64,000 nucleotides of DNA, from contig DAOSOK010000025.1 in assembly GCA_035373905.1 (NCBI GenBank), positions 1-64,000 on the forward strand. Direction: 5' to 3'. Position numbers and translations under genes: made by a program. Below, piece after piece: positions 8,995 to 17,695 of this stretch. Every line of letters begins with the position of its first letter. Positions within the stretch are counted from its first letter, which is position 1. This DNA comes from Candidatus Ozemobacteraceae bacterium. Lineage in GTDB: Bacteria; Muiribacteriota; Ozemobacteria; Ozemobacterales; Ozemobacteraceae. A model generated the notes under the pieces. The model made no database searches, was not told the origin of the DNA, and was given only the letters and a program-made list of their open reading frames with translations.

Positions 8995-11216
8995 TTCAGC
9001 TCCTGTGGATACTGGTCGAAACAGTAACTGAGCAGACCTTCGTCGCCGGAGCGTTTGTCGTTTCCGGCAGGCAGGGCGGCGAGGGGGGAGAAATACGTGA
9101 GTTCCGTCCCCTTGAACCCGGCGGCCTCGTCGCGGCTGGACACGAGTTTTTTCATGGCCAGGGCCCCCCTGATCGATTTCGGGGGGCGCCGGAAGAGGAC
9201 CCGGCCCTTGCCTGGCTTCTCGGAGTCGGCGATGACGGATGCCTGGACGGTATCGCCGGGATTGCAGTCGAAGATGACGTTCCCGTCGCGGGCGATCAGA
9301 TAGAGCAGGCAGTTTTCCTTTTCGAGGTGCGGGGTAATCTTCGCGGAAATGACGATATCGCCGTGCTCGACGATCAGTCCCGCGCCGGATTTGTAGGTGA
9401 GAGGCCGGTCGATCCGGATGTCCGAGGCGAACGTCACCCATCCGTTCACGGCGAGCGCGTCGTTGAACAGGAGGTTTTGCTTCTTCAGGAACGCCGCGGC
9501 GTCGGTGTCGCCCGCGTTTTCGAACCGGTAGGAGATGCGCGAAAGGCTGACCGCCGGGCTCAGGAGATCAGACAGGTCCTTCAGGTCGGCGACGTCGGGA
9601 TAGATGGCCGCGAAGACGCCGGGGGCCTTGTGGAAGGCGGGAACGCCGGATGTGGGGTTGTTCCCGGGTTTCGCGTAGATGCTGATCGGATCGGCGTCGT
9701 CGAATATCTGCGGAGCGTCCGGGTCGTTCGGCTTGTCGATGTACCCGAGAGCCTGGTTGTAAGGGCGATGTCGGATGCGAGGCGAATACTGTTGTATATA
9801 TTTCGAATAGGATTCATACGATCCGTCGAGAGCGAACCCTTCCCTGAGCGGCGCATACGCGGGCTGGGCGATGAGATCTGCATAGTAGGGCGGGGGCTCG
9901 AGAGGAGCTTTGAACGTGAGGTTCTGTAGAATCTGGGGAACGAACGTGCCGTCCGCTTCGACCGAGAGCATCGAGAGGGAGAGAAACCGGGCGTAGACGT
10001 TTCCCAGGACGAGGGTGGGCGAGGGACGGCGCTGAACGCCGAACAGGCGGAAGATCGAGGCAAGCTCCATCCTTCCCGTCTCGACGAGGGCTTTCCCGGG
10101 CTGGCCCGCAACGATGGGGGCGAGAAACGACCGGCTGCGCGGATCGGGATCGTCAGAGACGCCCTGGTCCATGAGCGAGATGAAAACCTTCTTGCCATCG
10201 GCGGTGCGGCCTTCCGGATACGGTGTGTAAAATCCGTCGCCGGTGAGGGGAACGCGGAAAAACTGGAATCCTTCGCCCGAGTTCGCGTTGGGCGCGTTGA
10301 CGTCGGAGCGGGCAAGGTTCAGGAATATCCTGCCGGTTCCGCCGAGATACACGAGGCCGCGCGCGTCCTCGACGAAGTTTCGAAGTTCGCGCTTCATGGG
10401 AAGATTCTTCCTGTCGTCATTGTTCAGAACGAGCGGGACGGGTTTCACGCCCGACTCATCGTGATTTCCCATGCGGTTGACGCCGACCTGGTTGTAGTCG
10501 GTTTCGGTATCGCCCGGAGAGAGCGTGGCATCCTCGACATACAGGTTGAACTTCGAAAGAACGGGGGCGTGAACCGTGCAGATCCTGACAGGGCATGCGT
10601 AGTCAAAATCGACGGAGGAAACGACATGCTCGCCGTTCACCATTTTCAGATTGATGCTGATCCTGATGTTGCCGGCTTTTTCGCGGGTATACGAGTCACG
10701 CGCGGGCCCCGTGGCCTGGAAATCGCTGTTGCAGACGATGACCCTGATCTTCTCGACCGGCTTGTCGGCTTCCGAGTAGCCAGCCGCCGTCATGAGGCTG
10801 CCGAGCATCATGCTGAAATGCGCCGTATCGTCCTCGTCGAGCGGCAGGTCGAACTCGTGCAGGGAATCGAACTCGTGCAGGGGCCTGGCGAGATACTCGA
10901 ACAGTCCCATCAGGGCCGGGCTCTGAGACGGCCGGGAAGGCATGGCCGCGGCAGACGGAAGGATCTGGGACATGAACTGGAGCTTGTGGGCAGCCAGGGT
11001 CGCGATGGCCGAGGCCAGTTCACCGAGTTTCTGACGCTTGATCATTTTGTCGGCCATGGCGCTCTGTTTGCTGAGAAAGCGGGAATAGCCGAGAGCGAAA
11101 ATGAACAGGCAGATGAGCGTTCCGGCCGCGATCAGGAGGATCGAGCCGGCACGATTGCCGCTTGGATCAGCGGCCGGACGGCATCCCGGAGGATGAGGCC
11201 GTGTCGTTCTGTTCAA
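8991..11216 (-). CDS. Large single-TM protein of pseudopilin operon (PilX/GspK-position), unknown
   Basis: 741 residues. One hydrophobic segment at about 24-45 (GSILLIAAGTLICLFIFALG) is preceded by a basic, proline-rich tail. The rest looks extracytoplasmic and beta-rich, without a family I recognise. The helix resembles the PilX/GspK type, and the gene order (large protein, PilV-like, PilW-like) matches a minor-pilin operon, but the protein is much longer than PilX. It may be a tip or adhesin subunit; that is inference. The only early start is TTG at 11216, with GAAAGG upstream, overlapping the previous gene by 50 bases. Confidence 0.75.
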   Translation of the reverse strand: MNRTTRPHPPGCRPAADPSGNRAGSILLIAAGTLICLFIFALGYSRFLSKQSAMADKMIKRQKLGELASAIATLAAHKLQFMSQILPSAAAMPSRPSQSPALMGLFEYLARPLHEFDSLHEFDLPLDEDDTAHFSMMLGSLMTAAGYSEADKPVEKIRVIVCNSDFQATGPARDSYTREKAGNIRISINLKMVNGEHVVSSVDFDYACPVRICTVHAPVLSKFNLYVEDATLSPGDTETDYNQVGVNRMGNHDESGVKPVPLVLNNDDRKNLPMKRELRNFVEDARGLVYLGGTGRIFLNLARSDVNAPNANSGEGFQFFRVPLTGDGFYTPYPEGRTADGKKVFISLMDQGVSDDPDPRSRSFLAPIVAGQPGKALVETGRMELASIFRLFGVQRRPSPTLVLGNVYARFLSLSMLSVEADGTFVPQILQNLTFKAPLEPPPYYADLIAQPAYAPLREGFALDGSYESYSKYIQQYSPRIRHRPYNQALGYIDKPNDPDAPQIFDDADPISIYAKPGNNPTSGVPAFHKAPGVFAAIYPDVADLKDLSDLLSPAVSLSRISYRFENAGDTDAAAFLKKQNLLFNDALAVNGWVTFASDIRIDRPLTYKSGAGLIVEHGDIVISAKITPHLEKENCLLYLIARDGNVIFDCNPGDTVQASVIADSEKPGKGRVLFRRPPKSIRGALAMKKLVSSRDEAAGFKGTELTYFSPLAALPAGNDKRSGDEGLLSYCFDQYPQELK

Positions 11217-11676
11217 GAAGCCGGCGCCTTTCTTCGAGCATTTTCACGCGCGTCCATGGTTCCGCCTTGAGGACGAGTTCTTCGAGGGGAACCGCGATCG
11301 TCGGATTCCCCTGGCCTGTCGAGGGGGTTTCCGGATCGACGAACCTGACGTAGGTGCCGTAGACATACCCGGTCATCGGTGAAGATATCTTGTACCATGC
11401 CCCTTCGGTGGCCTCGACCTGGACGAAGGTTCCGTTGATGACGTGGCCGAGAATCGTCGAGTTCGTGTTCGGCCCGTCGCGGACCAGCAGACATCCGTTC
11501 CACGGCGTGGCGAGGGGAACGTTCTGAACCAGACCTTTCCGGGGAGTCGCGAGATCCTCTGCGGCAAGCTGCGTCGTGACGCCTGACGCCAGGGCGTAGA
11601 CGAGGGCAAATGATATTATAGCATGCACGATACTTGTGAACGGCGCCAGGAGTTTCCGGGATGATGCTCGAAGCAT
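11167..11676 (-). CDS. Secreted bacterial SH3 (SH3b) domain protein
   Basis: 169 residues. A signal peptide covers residues 1-39 (hydrophobic 17-36). Residues 62-113 form a bacterial SH3 domain, recognisable from CLLVRDGPNTNSTILGHV, the turn GAWYKI and the closing GYVYGTYVRFV. Such domains often bind peptidoglycan or partner proteins. The C-terminus (about 128-169) is charged and probably helical. The gene is 18 bases downstream of the HEAT-repeat gene and overlaps the next one, so it is a middle member of the 15378-7995 operon. Its ligand is unknown. Confidence 0.8.
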   Translation of the reverse strand: MLRASSRKLLAPFTSIVHAIISFALVYALASGVTTQLAAEDLATPRKGLVQNVPLATPWNGCLLVRDGPNTNSTILGHVINGTFVQVEATEGAWYKISSPMTGYVYGTYVRFVDPETPSTGQGNPTIAVPLEELVLKAEPWTRVKMLEERRRLLEQNDTASSSGMPSGR

Positions 11677-11694
11677 GAAATTCCTCCGTCGGAC

Positions 11695-14364
11695 TCACTT
11701 TCGGTTTGAGTCTATCAGATCGCTTTCAACGAGACCGTTCGATGTTTTCGTGATTCTGACGCGGGCGTTGTAATGATCGTTTACCAGCTTCAGGGGTCGC
11801 TTTCCACACCTGATGAGCACCTTTTTCTGAAACGCCGGGCTGTGAATGACGATACCGTTCTCGAACACCTTCTCGACTCTTCCGAAAACGACGCGTTCCT
11901 CGCCAGTTCGGGGGGGCTTCCGAACGGCGGCGAACCTGGCGATTTCCTTCGGCGCCGCCGTTTCAACCGAAAGCGAGAGAACCGGTTGCCCGGATTCATC
12001 ACCGGACGGCAGGAGGGCGAACATCGCCACGATGCAGATGCAGGCCACAACGGCGTATGGAACCCAGGGGACTGCGGAGAGTCTCATTTGAAGGCCGTGT
12101 CCGGCCGTGGGGGCCGGCCGTGAGATCACCCCGGCAAGCTTCGCATTGATGCAGACTTTCACCGAGGTGAGCAGGGCGACGATCTCGGCCGATCTGTCGT
12201 TCATCAGCTCGGGAATGGCGGCTCCGAGTTCCTCCGGGTTGATGCGCTCGAGACAGCGGATGGCGCAGTATCTGACCTCCGCCTGCGGGTGTTTGAGAAG
12301 GCCTGCCGCTGGTGCGGAGAAGTGGGCGAGGCCGGAGCGGCCGGCGAAGTCGAGAACGACTGGCAGGAGCTCGGAACGCCACGACGACCATTTCCGGCCC
12401 TGGATGAGAGGCGCGGCGAGGCGTGCCGCCCGGTCGTGCAAGGAAGAAAGTCCGGCAGCCACTTCGATCCAGTTGGGATGCAGCTTTGCAAGGTTTTTCC
12501 GAAGCAGATCGACGGGGGAGAAGCCCGCCTGGCCTGAAAGGGCGCGTCGCAGGGCGAGCGCTTCGATCAGGAACCTGACGAATTCGTTTTTTTCCGACGT
12601 CTGGAGTTCATCGAGGTGTTCTTCCAAAGGGTTTCCCCCCGTGGGTACGTTCAGCAGGAGGGCGATCTTTTCGAGGGCGGAACAGGAGCGGAAGGATGAA
12701 ACGCAGACATCGGTTGCGCGATCCGGTTTTTTCGGCGCCGCCGTTTCGGGGGCCGGCCGGGCGGCGGGCGCGGGGACCCTGGCGACGATTTCGGCCCTGT
12801 TCACCATGACGTTTTCGAGCGTGAAATCGGCATTCCGGCTGGATCTGGCGATCAGCTCCGAGATGCTCACCCGCTCGCGAACGCAGAGGCTTTCGAGGAA
12901 GGGCAGGCGCGCCTGGTGGCTTTCCGGGAACAGCAGGGATTCCTTCACGAGGGCGACCAGGCCGGCCTCCCCCAGGGGGCGGGGCAGGCGCTCGGCAAAC
13001 CAGGACAGCAGGTCCGGTTCCTGCTCTCGGGCGAAGGACCGGACCATCAGCGGGAAAGCGAAGGCGCGCTCGAGAAGGGAAAGAACGTGGAACCCCGTTT
13101 TCCGTCTCTGTGAAACGGCGGAAAACAGATACTGCTCGAGAAGTTTTTCCGCCTGGACGGGGGATAGGCGCGTCAGGGCCGTCAGGCCGGCGACCTGGAC
13201 GGCGAGGTGCGGAGAACGGAGGAGTTCCGGGAGATGCGGTCTCAGGAATTCGGGTTCGAGAATCGCAAGATGCTCCGTCGTTGCCGCAAGCAGGGAAGCC
13301 GGGAGGTCCGGCCGGAATGTCCGTTTCAGGTGCTGGACGGCCCCGTCGGGGTTTTCAGCGACCAGTTTTCTGAGATCTGCGGCCTGCCGATCGGGGTCTT
13401 CGACCTGTTCGTGCCTGCTCTGGCGGCGTCGGACAGCTTCGCCGAGGAGGCGCTCGAGTTCTTCCGCCGGAGATGATTTGACAATGCCGGCTTTGACGAG
13501 AAATTCGACCTGCTGTTCGAGAATCTGCCGAAGAACGGGTGCTTTTTCTGGCGTGGCGTTGATCGCGATGGAAGCGGTCACGCGTGCGACTTCGGGATCG
13601 GGGTTGATGATCAGGAGGTTTCCGGCCTGAAGCAGGAGGAGAGGCGACTCTTCGCGGATAATGAACCGCAGGATTTCGAGCTTGATCGAGTCGAACGGCA
13701 GGAAGAACGCGTTGGCAAGAGCGGCACGCCGGTCGTCAACGAGCTCCGAATCGAGCATTTCCGCGAGATGGTGGGGGGCCTCGTCGGGATACCATCGATA
13801 CAGGAGGCGGATCGCCCGCGAGCGGATTCCTGGGGATGGGTTCGCCAGGAGCGGCAGGAGGAGCCCCTTGAGACAGTCGGGCTGGATGCGGCTCAGCGCC
13901 TCGATCGCGAGGGACATGACGATGGGGTTCCCGTCGGAACACCATGCGATCAGCCGTGGCGTGTCTTCCTTCGTGCCATGTCGCTGGTAAAATCGCACCA
14001 GGAGAGGCAGCAGATCCGCGGGGAGCCTGGTCGGATCGAGCCTGCGGATATGCGGAAGAATCTCCGCCGCCGATTTCCTGTCTGCCCGATGCAGACGGTA
14101 GAATACGGACACCCAGTCCGGCTCCGGCTGTTCGAGCAGGGAAATGCACGACCGGCTGGCGTCGTCAGGGACCGAGGCCCCCGAGTCAGCCAGCCAGGTT
14201 AGATACAGCTTGAGAGACGGGTCGGTTTCTTTTTCGGATGCGGCTTTGAGCCGTGCGGTCAGGCCGGGTTCATCCCGTTTGTCGTGCAGCGTCAGGATCG
14301 CATAAAGCCTGATCGACAGATCTTCTGCGGAAAGATCACTGATGAGTGACTCGAGCGATGCCAA
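11695..14364 (-). CDS. HEAT-repeat protein with C-terminal membrane anchor
   Basis: 889 residues. Residues 1 to about 750 are almost entirely paired helices with HEAT/armadillo-like repeats (for example HPQAEVRYCAIRCLERINPEE and NPSPGIRSRAIRLLYRW), forming a solenoid scaffold. A single membrane helix lies near 766-786 (VPYAVVACICIVAMFALL). It is followed by a short tail ending in a beta-rich module (VVFGRVEKVFENGIVIHS) that would be on the far side of the membrane. The likely topology is a large cytoplasmic solenoid with a small periplasmic domain, suited to linking a cytoplasmic partner to the envelope. It lies 24 bases downstream of the CHAP-like gene in the same operon. Confidence 0.82.
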   Translation of the reverse strand: MASLESLISDLSAEDLSIRLYAILTLHDKRDEPGLTARLKAASEKETDPSLKLYLTWLADSGASVPDDASRSCISLLEQPEPDWVSVFYRLHRADRKSAAEILPHIRRLDPTRLPADLLPLLVRFYQRHGTKEDTPRLIAWCSDGNPIVMSLAIEALSRIQPDCLKGLLLPLLANPSPGIRSRAIRLLYRWYPDEAPHHLAEMLDSELVDDRRAALANAFFLPFDSIKLEILRFIIREESPLLLLQAGNLLIINPDPEVARVTASIAINATPEKAPVLRQILEQQVEFLVKAGIVKSSPAEELERLLGEAVRRRQSRHEQVEDPDRQAADLRKLVAENPDGAVQHLKRTFRPDLPASLLAATTEHLAILEPEFLRPHLPELLRSPHLAVQVAGLTALTRLSPVQAEKLLEQYLFSAVSQRRKTGFHVLSLLERAFAFPLMVRSFAREQEPDLLSWFAERLPRPLGEAGLVALVKESLLFPESHQARLPFLESLCVRERVSISELIARSSRNADFTLENVMVNRAEIVARVPAPAARPAPETAAPKKPDRATDVCVSSFRSCSALEKIALLLNVPTGGNPLEEHLDELQTSEKNEFVRFLIEALALRRALSGQAGFSPVDLLRKNLAKLHPNWIEVAAGLSSLHDRAARLAAPLIQGRKWSSWRSELLPVVLDFAGRSGLAHFSAPAAGLLKHPQAEVRYCAIRCLERINPEELGAAIPELMNDRSAEIVALLTSVKVCINAKLAGVISRPAPTAGHGLQMRLSAVPWVPYAVVACICIVAMFALLPSGDESGQPVLSLSVETAAPKEIARFAAVRKPPRTGEERVVFGRVEKVFENGIVIHSPAFQKKVLIRCGKRPLKLVNDHYNARVRITKTSNGLVESDLIDSNRK

Positions 14365-14388
14365 TCGAGGGATTCCCGGTCGGAAGGA

Positions 14389-15378
14389 TCAGAAGAACTG
14401 GCCCAGTGTGATCTTGATGAGCATCATGACTTTTCCGATGAGGTCATCCAGTTCTTTCTGGGAAAGCGGTTCCTGTTTCTGTGCCGGAGCAGACGTCGGG
14501 GCGGGTTTCCCGGCAGACGGAGCACCGGAGGGTTTCGTCGAGGCGGGGGGCTTCGTCGCTGAGCCTGTTCCCTGGCCGGCGGAGGGCGTCGGCTTGGTCG
14601 TCTGCCCCTGGCCCTGCGTGGCAGCGGGCGTTGAAGGCTTCACACCAAGGGCGTCTTCCACGGAGTAGATGATGCTGATATCGCTGACTTTTCTCTCTGC
14701 GAGCTTGACGGAATCCATCCCAGCGTTGCCGTTGATGGTCATCATGGTGTTGCCGTTGATGGACTTGACGATACAATGATGGTAGAGGGGTTGCTTGGGC
14801 TTTTCGCCGGGTTTCGGCGGGGGCGCGGGCTTGTCGGTCATGACAACGATGTCGCCGGGAGCGAGCCGGTCCTTTTTGCCATGGTATTTGCAGCCCATGA
14901 TCTTGGTGTTCCAGTAGACAGGGATTCCGGCGCTGCGCCAGGCCCAGGTGCCGAAAATACCGCACCACTCGTTCACCTTCTTGCCGACGCCCTTGATCAG
15001 GGGCATCCACTGGGGCTGGGCTTTTTCGAGGTCGTCGTATCGGTAGGCGACTTCGTAGAACTTCTTGAGATGCTGCCAGCCGACCTTGTTCCCGTCTTCA
15101 CCGGCATCGTTGACGCGGACCTTGCCAAGCATGGTTTCGGCAATCTCGATGATTTTTCGGCGATACGACTCGACGTCGGTTGCCGGCTCGTTCGTCACCG
15201 TCGCGGCCGGGGCGACCGGCGCCTCCTGAGAACCCGACTGCTGAACGGCGGGCGGTTCGTCAGCCGGCCGGTTCTGGATGATGTCTTCGAGAGACTGTGA
15301 GAATGCCGGGCTGCAGAGCAGGAACATCAGGGCGATCGCACACCCAAGAACAGACCGGAACAGCGTCTCGTTTTTCAT
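14389..15378 (-). CDS. Secreted CHAP/NlpC-like amidase or peptidase
   Basis: 329 residues. A signal peptide (1-27) is followed by a low-complexity spacer to about 68 and a papain-fold CHAP-like domain at 70-235: C139 in NEWCGIFGTWAW, His 200/201 in LYHHCIV and N218 in TINGNAG. Such enzymes cut amide bonds in peptidoglycan or its peptides. The C-terminal 80 residues are rich in Pro, Ala, Lys and Gly, probably a wall-spanning or flexible tail. AAGGGAAA precedes the ATG. This is the first gene of the six-gene operon, so a wall hydrolase is coupled to pseudopilins. The exact bond cleaved cannot be told. Confidence 0.78.
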   Translation of the reverse strand: MKNETLFRSVLGCAIALMFLLCSPAFSQSLEDIIQNRPADEPPAVQQSGSQEAPVAPAATVTNEPATDVESYRRKIIEIAETMLGKVRVNDAGEDGNKVGWQHLKKFYEVAYRYDDLEKAQPQWMPLIKGVGKKVNEWCGIFGTWAWRSAGIPVYWNTKIMGCKYHGKKDRLAPGDIVVMTDKPAPPPKPGEKPKQPLYHHCIVKSINGNTMMTINGNAGMDSVKLAERKVSDISIIYSVEDALGVKPSTPAATQGQGQTTKPTPSAGQGTGSATKPPASTKPSGAPSAGKPAPTSAPAQKQEPLSQKELDDLIGKVMMLIKITLGQFF

Positions 15379-15401
15379 GTCATTTCCCTTCGATGGTTCT
15401 T

Positions 15402-15540
15402 ATTGAGTCCTGCATATCAAATACCAGTTTCGTGTCTCCGTTCGTGCTGAGCTTGTCGAAGCACGAACAGCCAGTTGCAGATGATTCCTCATTTCGCCCT
15501 TCGACAGGCTCGGGGCGAACGGGGGGCTTTCATTCTGCAG
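15402..15540. repeat. Composite intergenic repeat of about 139 bp (family B, copy 1)
   Basis: It starts ATTGAGTCCTGCATATCAAA and ends TTTCATTCTGCAG. It contains two hairpins: GTTCGTGCTGAGC/TTGTCGAAGCACGAAC (15440-15468) and CGCCCTTCGACAGG/CTCGGGGCG (15495-15517). A diverged second copy with the same ends is at 39867-39982. It lies 23 bases upstream of the CHAP-like gene's start codon, between that gene and its putative promoter. Confidence 0.75.
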
Positions 15541-15766
15541 GATTCGATATATCAGTATACCAGAAGAATCGGCGGCCGCATGTCGCAAGCGTCACAAGAA
15601 AGGCCAACGGCTCACATGTCCACTAGTCGATATATATCTTTCATTGTATAAAAAGCAATGGAGGCGGAGCATCTCGAGCGACAATGACTGCAGCGCGGAC
15701 AAAAACGGGCGCGGGAAAAGAACTGACGCCCACGCCCGCACGATGATGGGAAGGTCTGTTCGTTCG
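15541..15766. other. Intergenic remainder: promoter element and terminator, otherwise no gene
   Basis: On the minus strand an extended -10 TGGTATACT (15554-15562) could start the operon whose first gene begins at 15378, with a leader of about 170 bases carrying the family B repeat. No convincing -35 is visible. Farther along is the terminator of the Spy-like gene (15700-15738). I see no open frame with coding character in this stretch. Confidence 0.45.
15700..15738 (-). terminator. Rho-independent terminator of the Spy-like gene
   Basis: On the minus strand GGGCGTGGG pairs with CCCGCGCCC (one G-T wobble) around a loop of about 14 bases, followed by GTTTTTG. It begins about 28 bases past the stop codon at 15767. 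Confidence 0.7.
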
Positions 15767-16447
15767 TCAGGGCGTCGTCGTCCCGGGGATGCCGGACTCG
15801 GAAGGAGTCAGGGGTTGTGTCTGCCCTTCGGCGGATGTACCGGTCGTGGCGGTATCGGTCGTGGGTTTCACGGTTTCCCTGATCGTCTGGTTTTCCTGTT
15901 TCTGTTGTTGCTGGAACGCCTGGCGCTCTTTTTTCAGGCCTGAGAAAAATTCCTGGATGGCCGTTTTGCGTTGTTCGGGCGTCATGGTCTGGTCTGAACC
16001 GATCCTGCCCATGAACTCCGCGATCTTCTTCTGATTCGCATCGTTGTAGGCGACGGTCTCGTCCTGCTGGGCCTGGAAATGCGAGACGATCTCATTCCTC
16101 TGCTCGTCCGTCAGCTTCGGGTTCTGTGCGAGTCGCTCTTTGAGCATGGTCAAATTTTTGGCGCGGCGCTCGGCGTAGAAGGCCTTCTTCTCGGCCAGTT
16201 GCTGCTGGTTGAACTGCTGCATTGCCGTTTTGCGCTCTTCGGGCGTTTTCTCTTTCAAAGAGGCTTTGAATTCTTTTCGTTCGGTCTTCTGCTTTTCCTT
16301 GAAGGCCTTTCTTTCTTCTTTGCGTTCCTTCCGCTGCTCGGCGTTCCCGGAACCCTTCCCGCCGCCGCTCTTTCCGCCCTTTGCGAAAACCGCAGGTCCG
16401 CTCAGGACAAGTCCGCCCGCCAGTACCAACGCCAGAATCGTTCTCAT
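15767..16447 (-). CDS. Periplasmic Spy/CpxP-like charged helical protein with three repeats
   Basis: 226 residues with a signal peptide (1-23, MRTILALVLAGGLVLSGPAV). The mature protein is almost entirely charged helix. Three copies of a Spy/CpxP-type LTxxQ motif occur about 50 residues apart: TPEERKTAMQQF, LTDEQRNEIVSHF and TPEQRKTAIQEFF. Each is followed by a Q/K-rich helix. Spy and CpxP are periplasmic chaperones or stress sensors with two such motifs in about 140 residues, so this is a longer relative. The tail is Thr/Pro-rich. The ATG at 16447 has GAGGGAGA in the right place; upstream extension would lose the signal peptide. Confidence 0.75.
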   Translation of the reverse strand: MRTILALVLAGGLVLSGPAVFAKGGKSGGGKGSGNAEQRKERKEERKAFKEKQKTERKEFKASLKEKTPEERKTAMQQFNQQQLAEKKAFYAERRAKNLTMLKERLAQNPKLTDEQRNEIVSHFQAQQDETVAYNDANQKKIAEFMGRIGSDQTMTPEQRKTAIQEFFSGLKKERQAFQQQQKQENQTIRETVKPTTDTATTGTSAEGQTQPLTPSESGIPGTTTP

Positions 16448-16630
16448 AAACGTCTCCCTCTCATGTATAAATTCGGATGAAAAACCTCCTTGAATGATAC
16501 TCCGCGGCGACTTCTCCTGTAAAATATCCATGGCGTTGGGTCCCGAGCCGTTCAAAGGGCGGGAGTATTGGTATTTCGACTGAACCAGCACGAACGGGGA
16601 ACGCTGGCGGCTCGAGAGGCCTGTTGCGTT

Positions 16631-17695
16631 TCAATAACCGGTGAAGAGGGAAAGAAAGGAGCGCCGGGGCAGGGGAACGGGTTTCCCGTTTTCAAACCGG
16701 CATCTCCGGTGCGCCGGAGCCGCGATGCCGTCGATTCGACCGCGAATATCCGCTACGGGAACGGTTTTCAGCGTGCGTCCCCACCAAAGGTAGGCGATAT
16801 TGTTCGCGGGAACGACGACGGACGTCGTCACCTCAGGCGGTGATCGCCAGGCCCAGTCAGGCATGTAATGGGAGCCGACGGGGGAAAGCGGCATGCTGTA
16901 TGTACCGATAACGGGCGTTCCGTTGCGGATTATTCCGTTTCCCTCGATGGCAACGGTGTCGCTCGCAATACCGAGAACCCGCTCGCAGAGGGTATTGCTG
17001 ATCATCACGAGATCGCCGGGCCGGATGCCGGAGGAGGAAACAGGATGAACGACGAGACGGTCGCCTGGGATCAGAACGGGGCCCCACAGATTGTTTCCAT
17101 GCAGGTAGACGTGATTTCCCAGGTGGCCGATCGGGCCGTAGAGGAGCCATCCAAGAAGGGAAAACTGGAGGCCGAGGCCGATCATAATGACGAGAACCGC
17201 CGTCGATTGCGGCATGCATCGTCCAGCCCAGTTCCTCAGACGGGCTCCGGTCGACCAGGCGTGCATGTGGACGATGCCGAGAAAGATTCCGACACAGGCC
17301 AGAGGAATGGTGATGTCGGAGTATTCGTCAAGGGCCAGGATGAGCAGGCCGGCAAGGAGCGCGGCCGTCACGGCGAAAAGAGCGACGCCGACGAGGACCC
17401 GGCCGAGGTAATACTGGCCGGCGCCCGGAACGGCAAGCGACAGCCAGAGTTCCGGCGATGCGAACAGTCGCTCGAGTCTGTTCGCGAGGGACATGTCGGC
17501 TGCCGGGCCGGCACTGAAGAGACGGCCGACGGCCCGGACGAATTGAGAGAGGCGGAGCGACAGGCTCGTCGAAACATCGCGCTGAGAGGCGCGCGGCGGC
17601 ATGACGCCGCCGAAGCCTGCGTCGGTCGAAGCCTGGCAGTTCGGACACCTGGTCGCGATCTCAGGGACCGACTGGCCGCATTTCGGACATTTCAT
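16631..17695 (-). CDS. Zinc-ribbon membrane protein with catalytically degenerate signal peptidase I (S26) fold
   Basis: 354 residues. C3-C6 and C17-C20 form an N-terminal zinc ribbon. Hydrophobic segments lie at about 83-122, 128-145 and 165-187. The C-terminal half follows S26 signal peptidase boxes: LWGPVLIPGDRLVV (203-216, box B), CERVLGIASDTV (237-248, box D) and a box E-like stretch ending WWGRTLKTVPVADIRGRI. In active enzymes box B starts with the catalytic Ser-Met and box D with the general-base Lys; here they are L203-W204 and E238. Both catalytic residues are absent, so it is probably a non-enzymatic S26 relative. The start overlaps the GTPase stop (ATGA), making it the third gene of that operon. 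Confidence 0.72.
   Translation of the reverse strand: MKCPKCGQSVPEIATRCPNCQASTDAGFGGVMPPRASQRDVSTSLSLRLSQFVRAVGRLFSAGPAADMSLANRLERLFASPELWLSLAVPGAGQYYLGRVLVGVALFAVTAALLAGLLILALDEYSDITIPLACVGIFLGIVHMHAWSTGARLRNWAGRCMPQSTAVLVIMIGLGLQFSLLGWLLYGPIGHLGNHVYLHGNNLWGPVLIPGDRLVVHPVSSSGIRPGDLVMISNTLCERVLGIASDTVAIEGNGIIRNGTPVIGTYSMPLSPVGSHYMPDWAWRSPPEVTTSVVVPANNIAYLWWGRTLKTVPVADIRGRIDGIAAPAHRRCRFENGKPVPLPRRSFLSLFTGY

Noticed and set aside
15402..15540. Family B composite repeat as a CRISPR fragment or small RNA gene
   Set aside because: There is no array of equal repeats and spacers, and the unit recurs as a single dispersed element.
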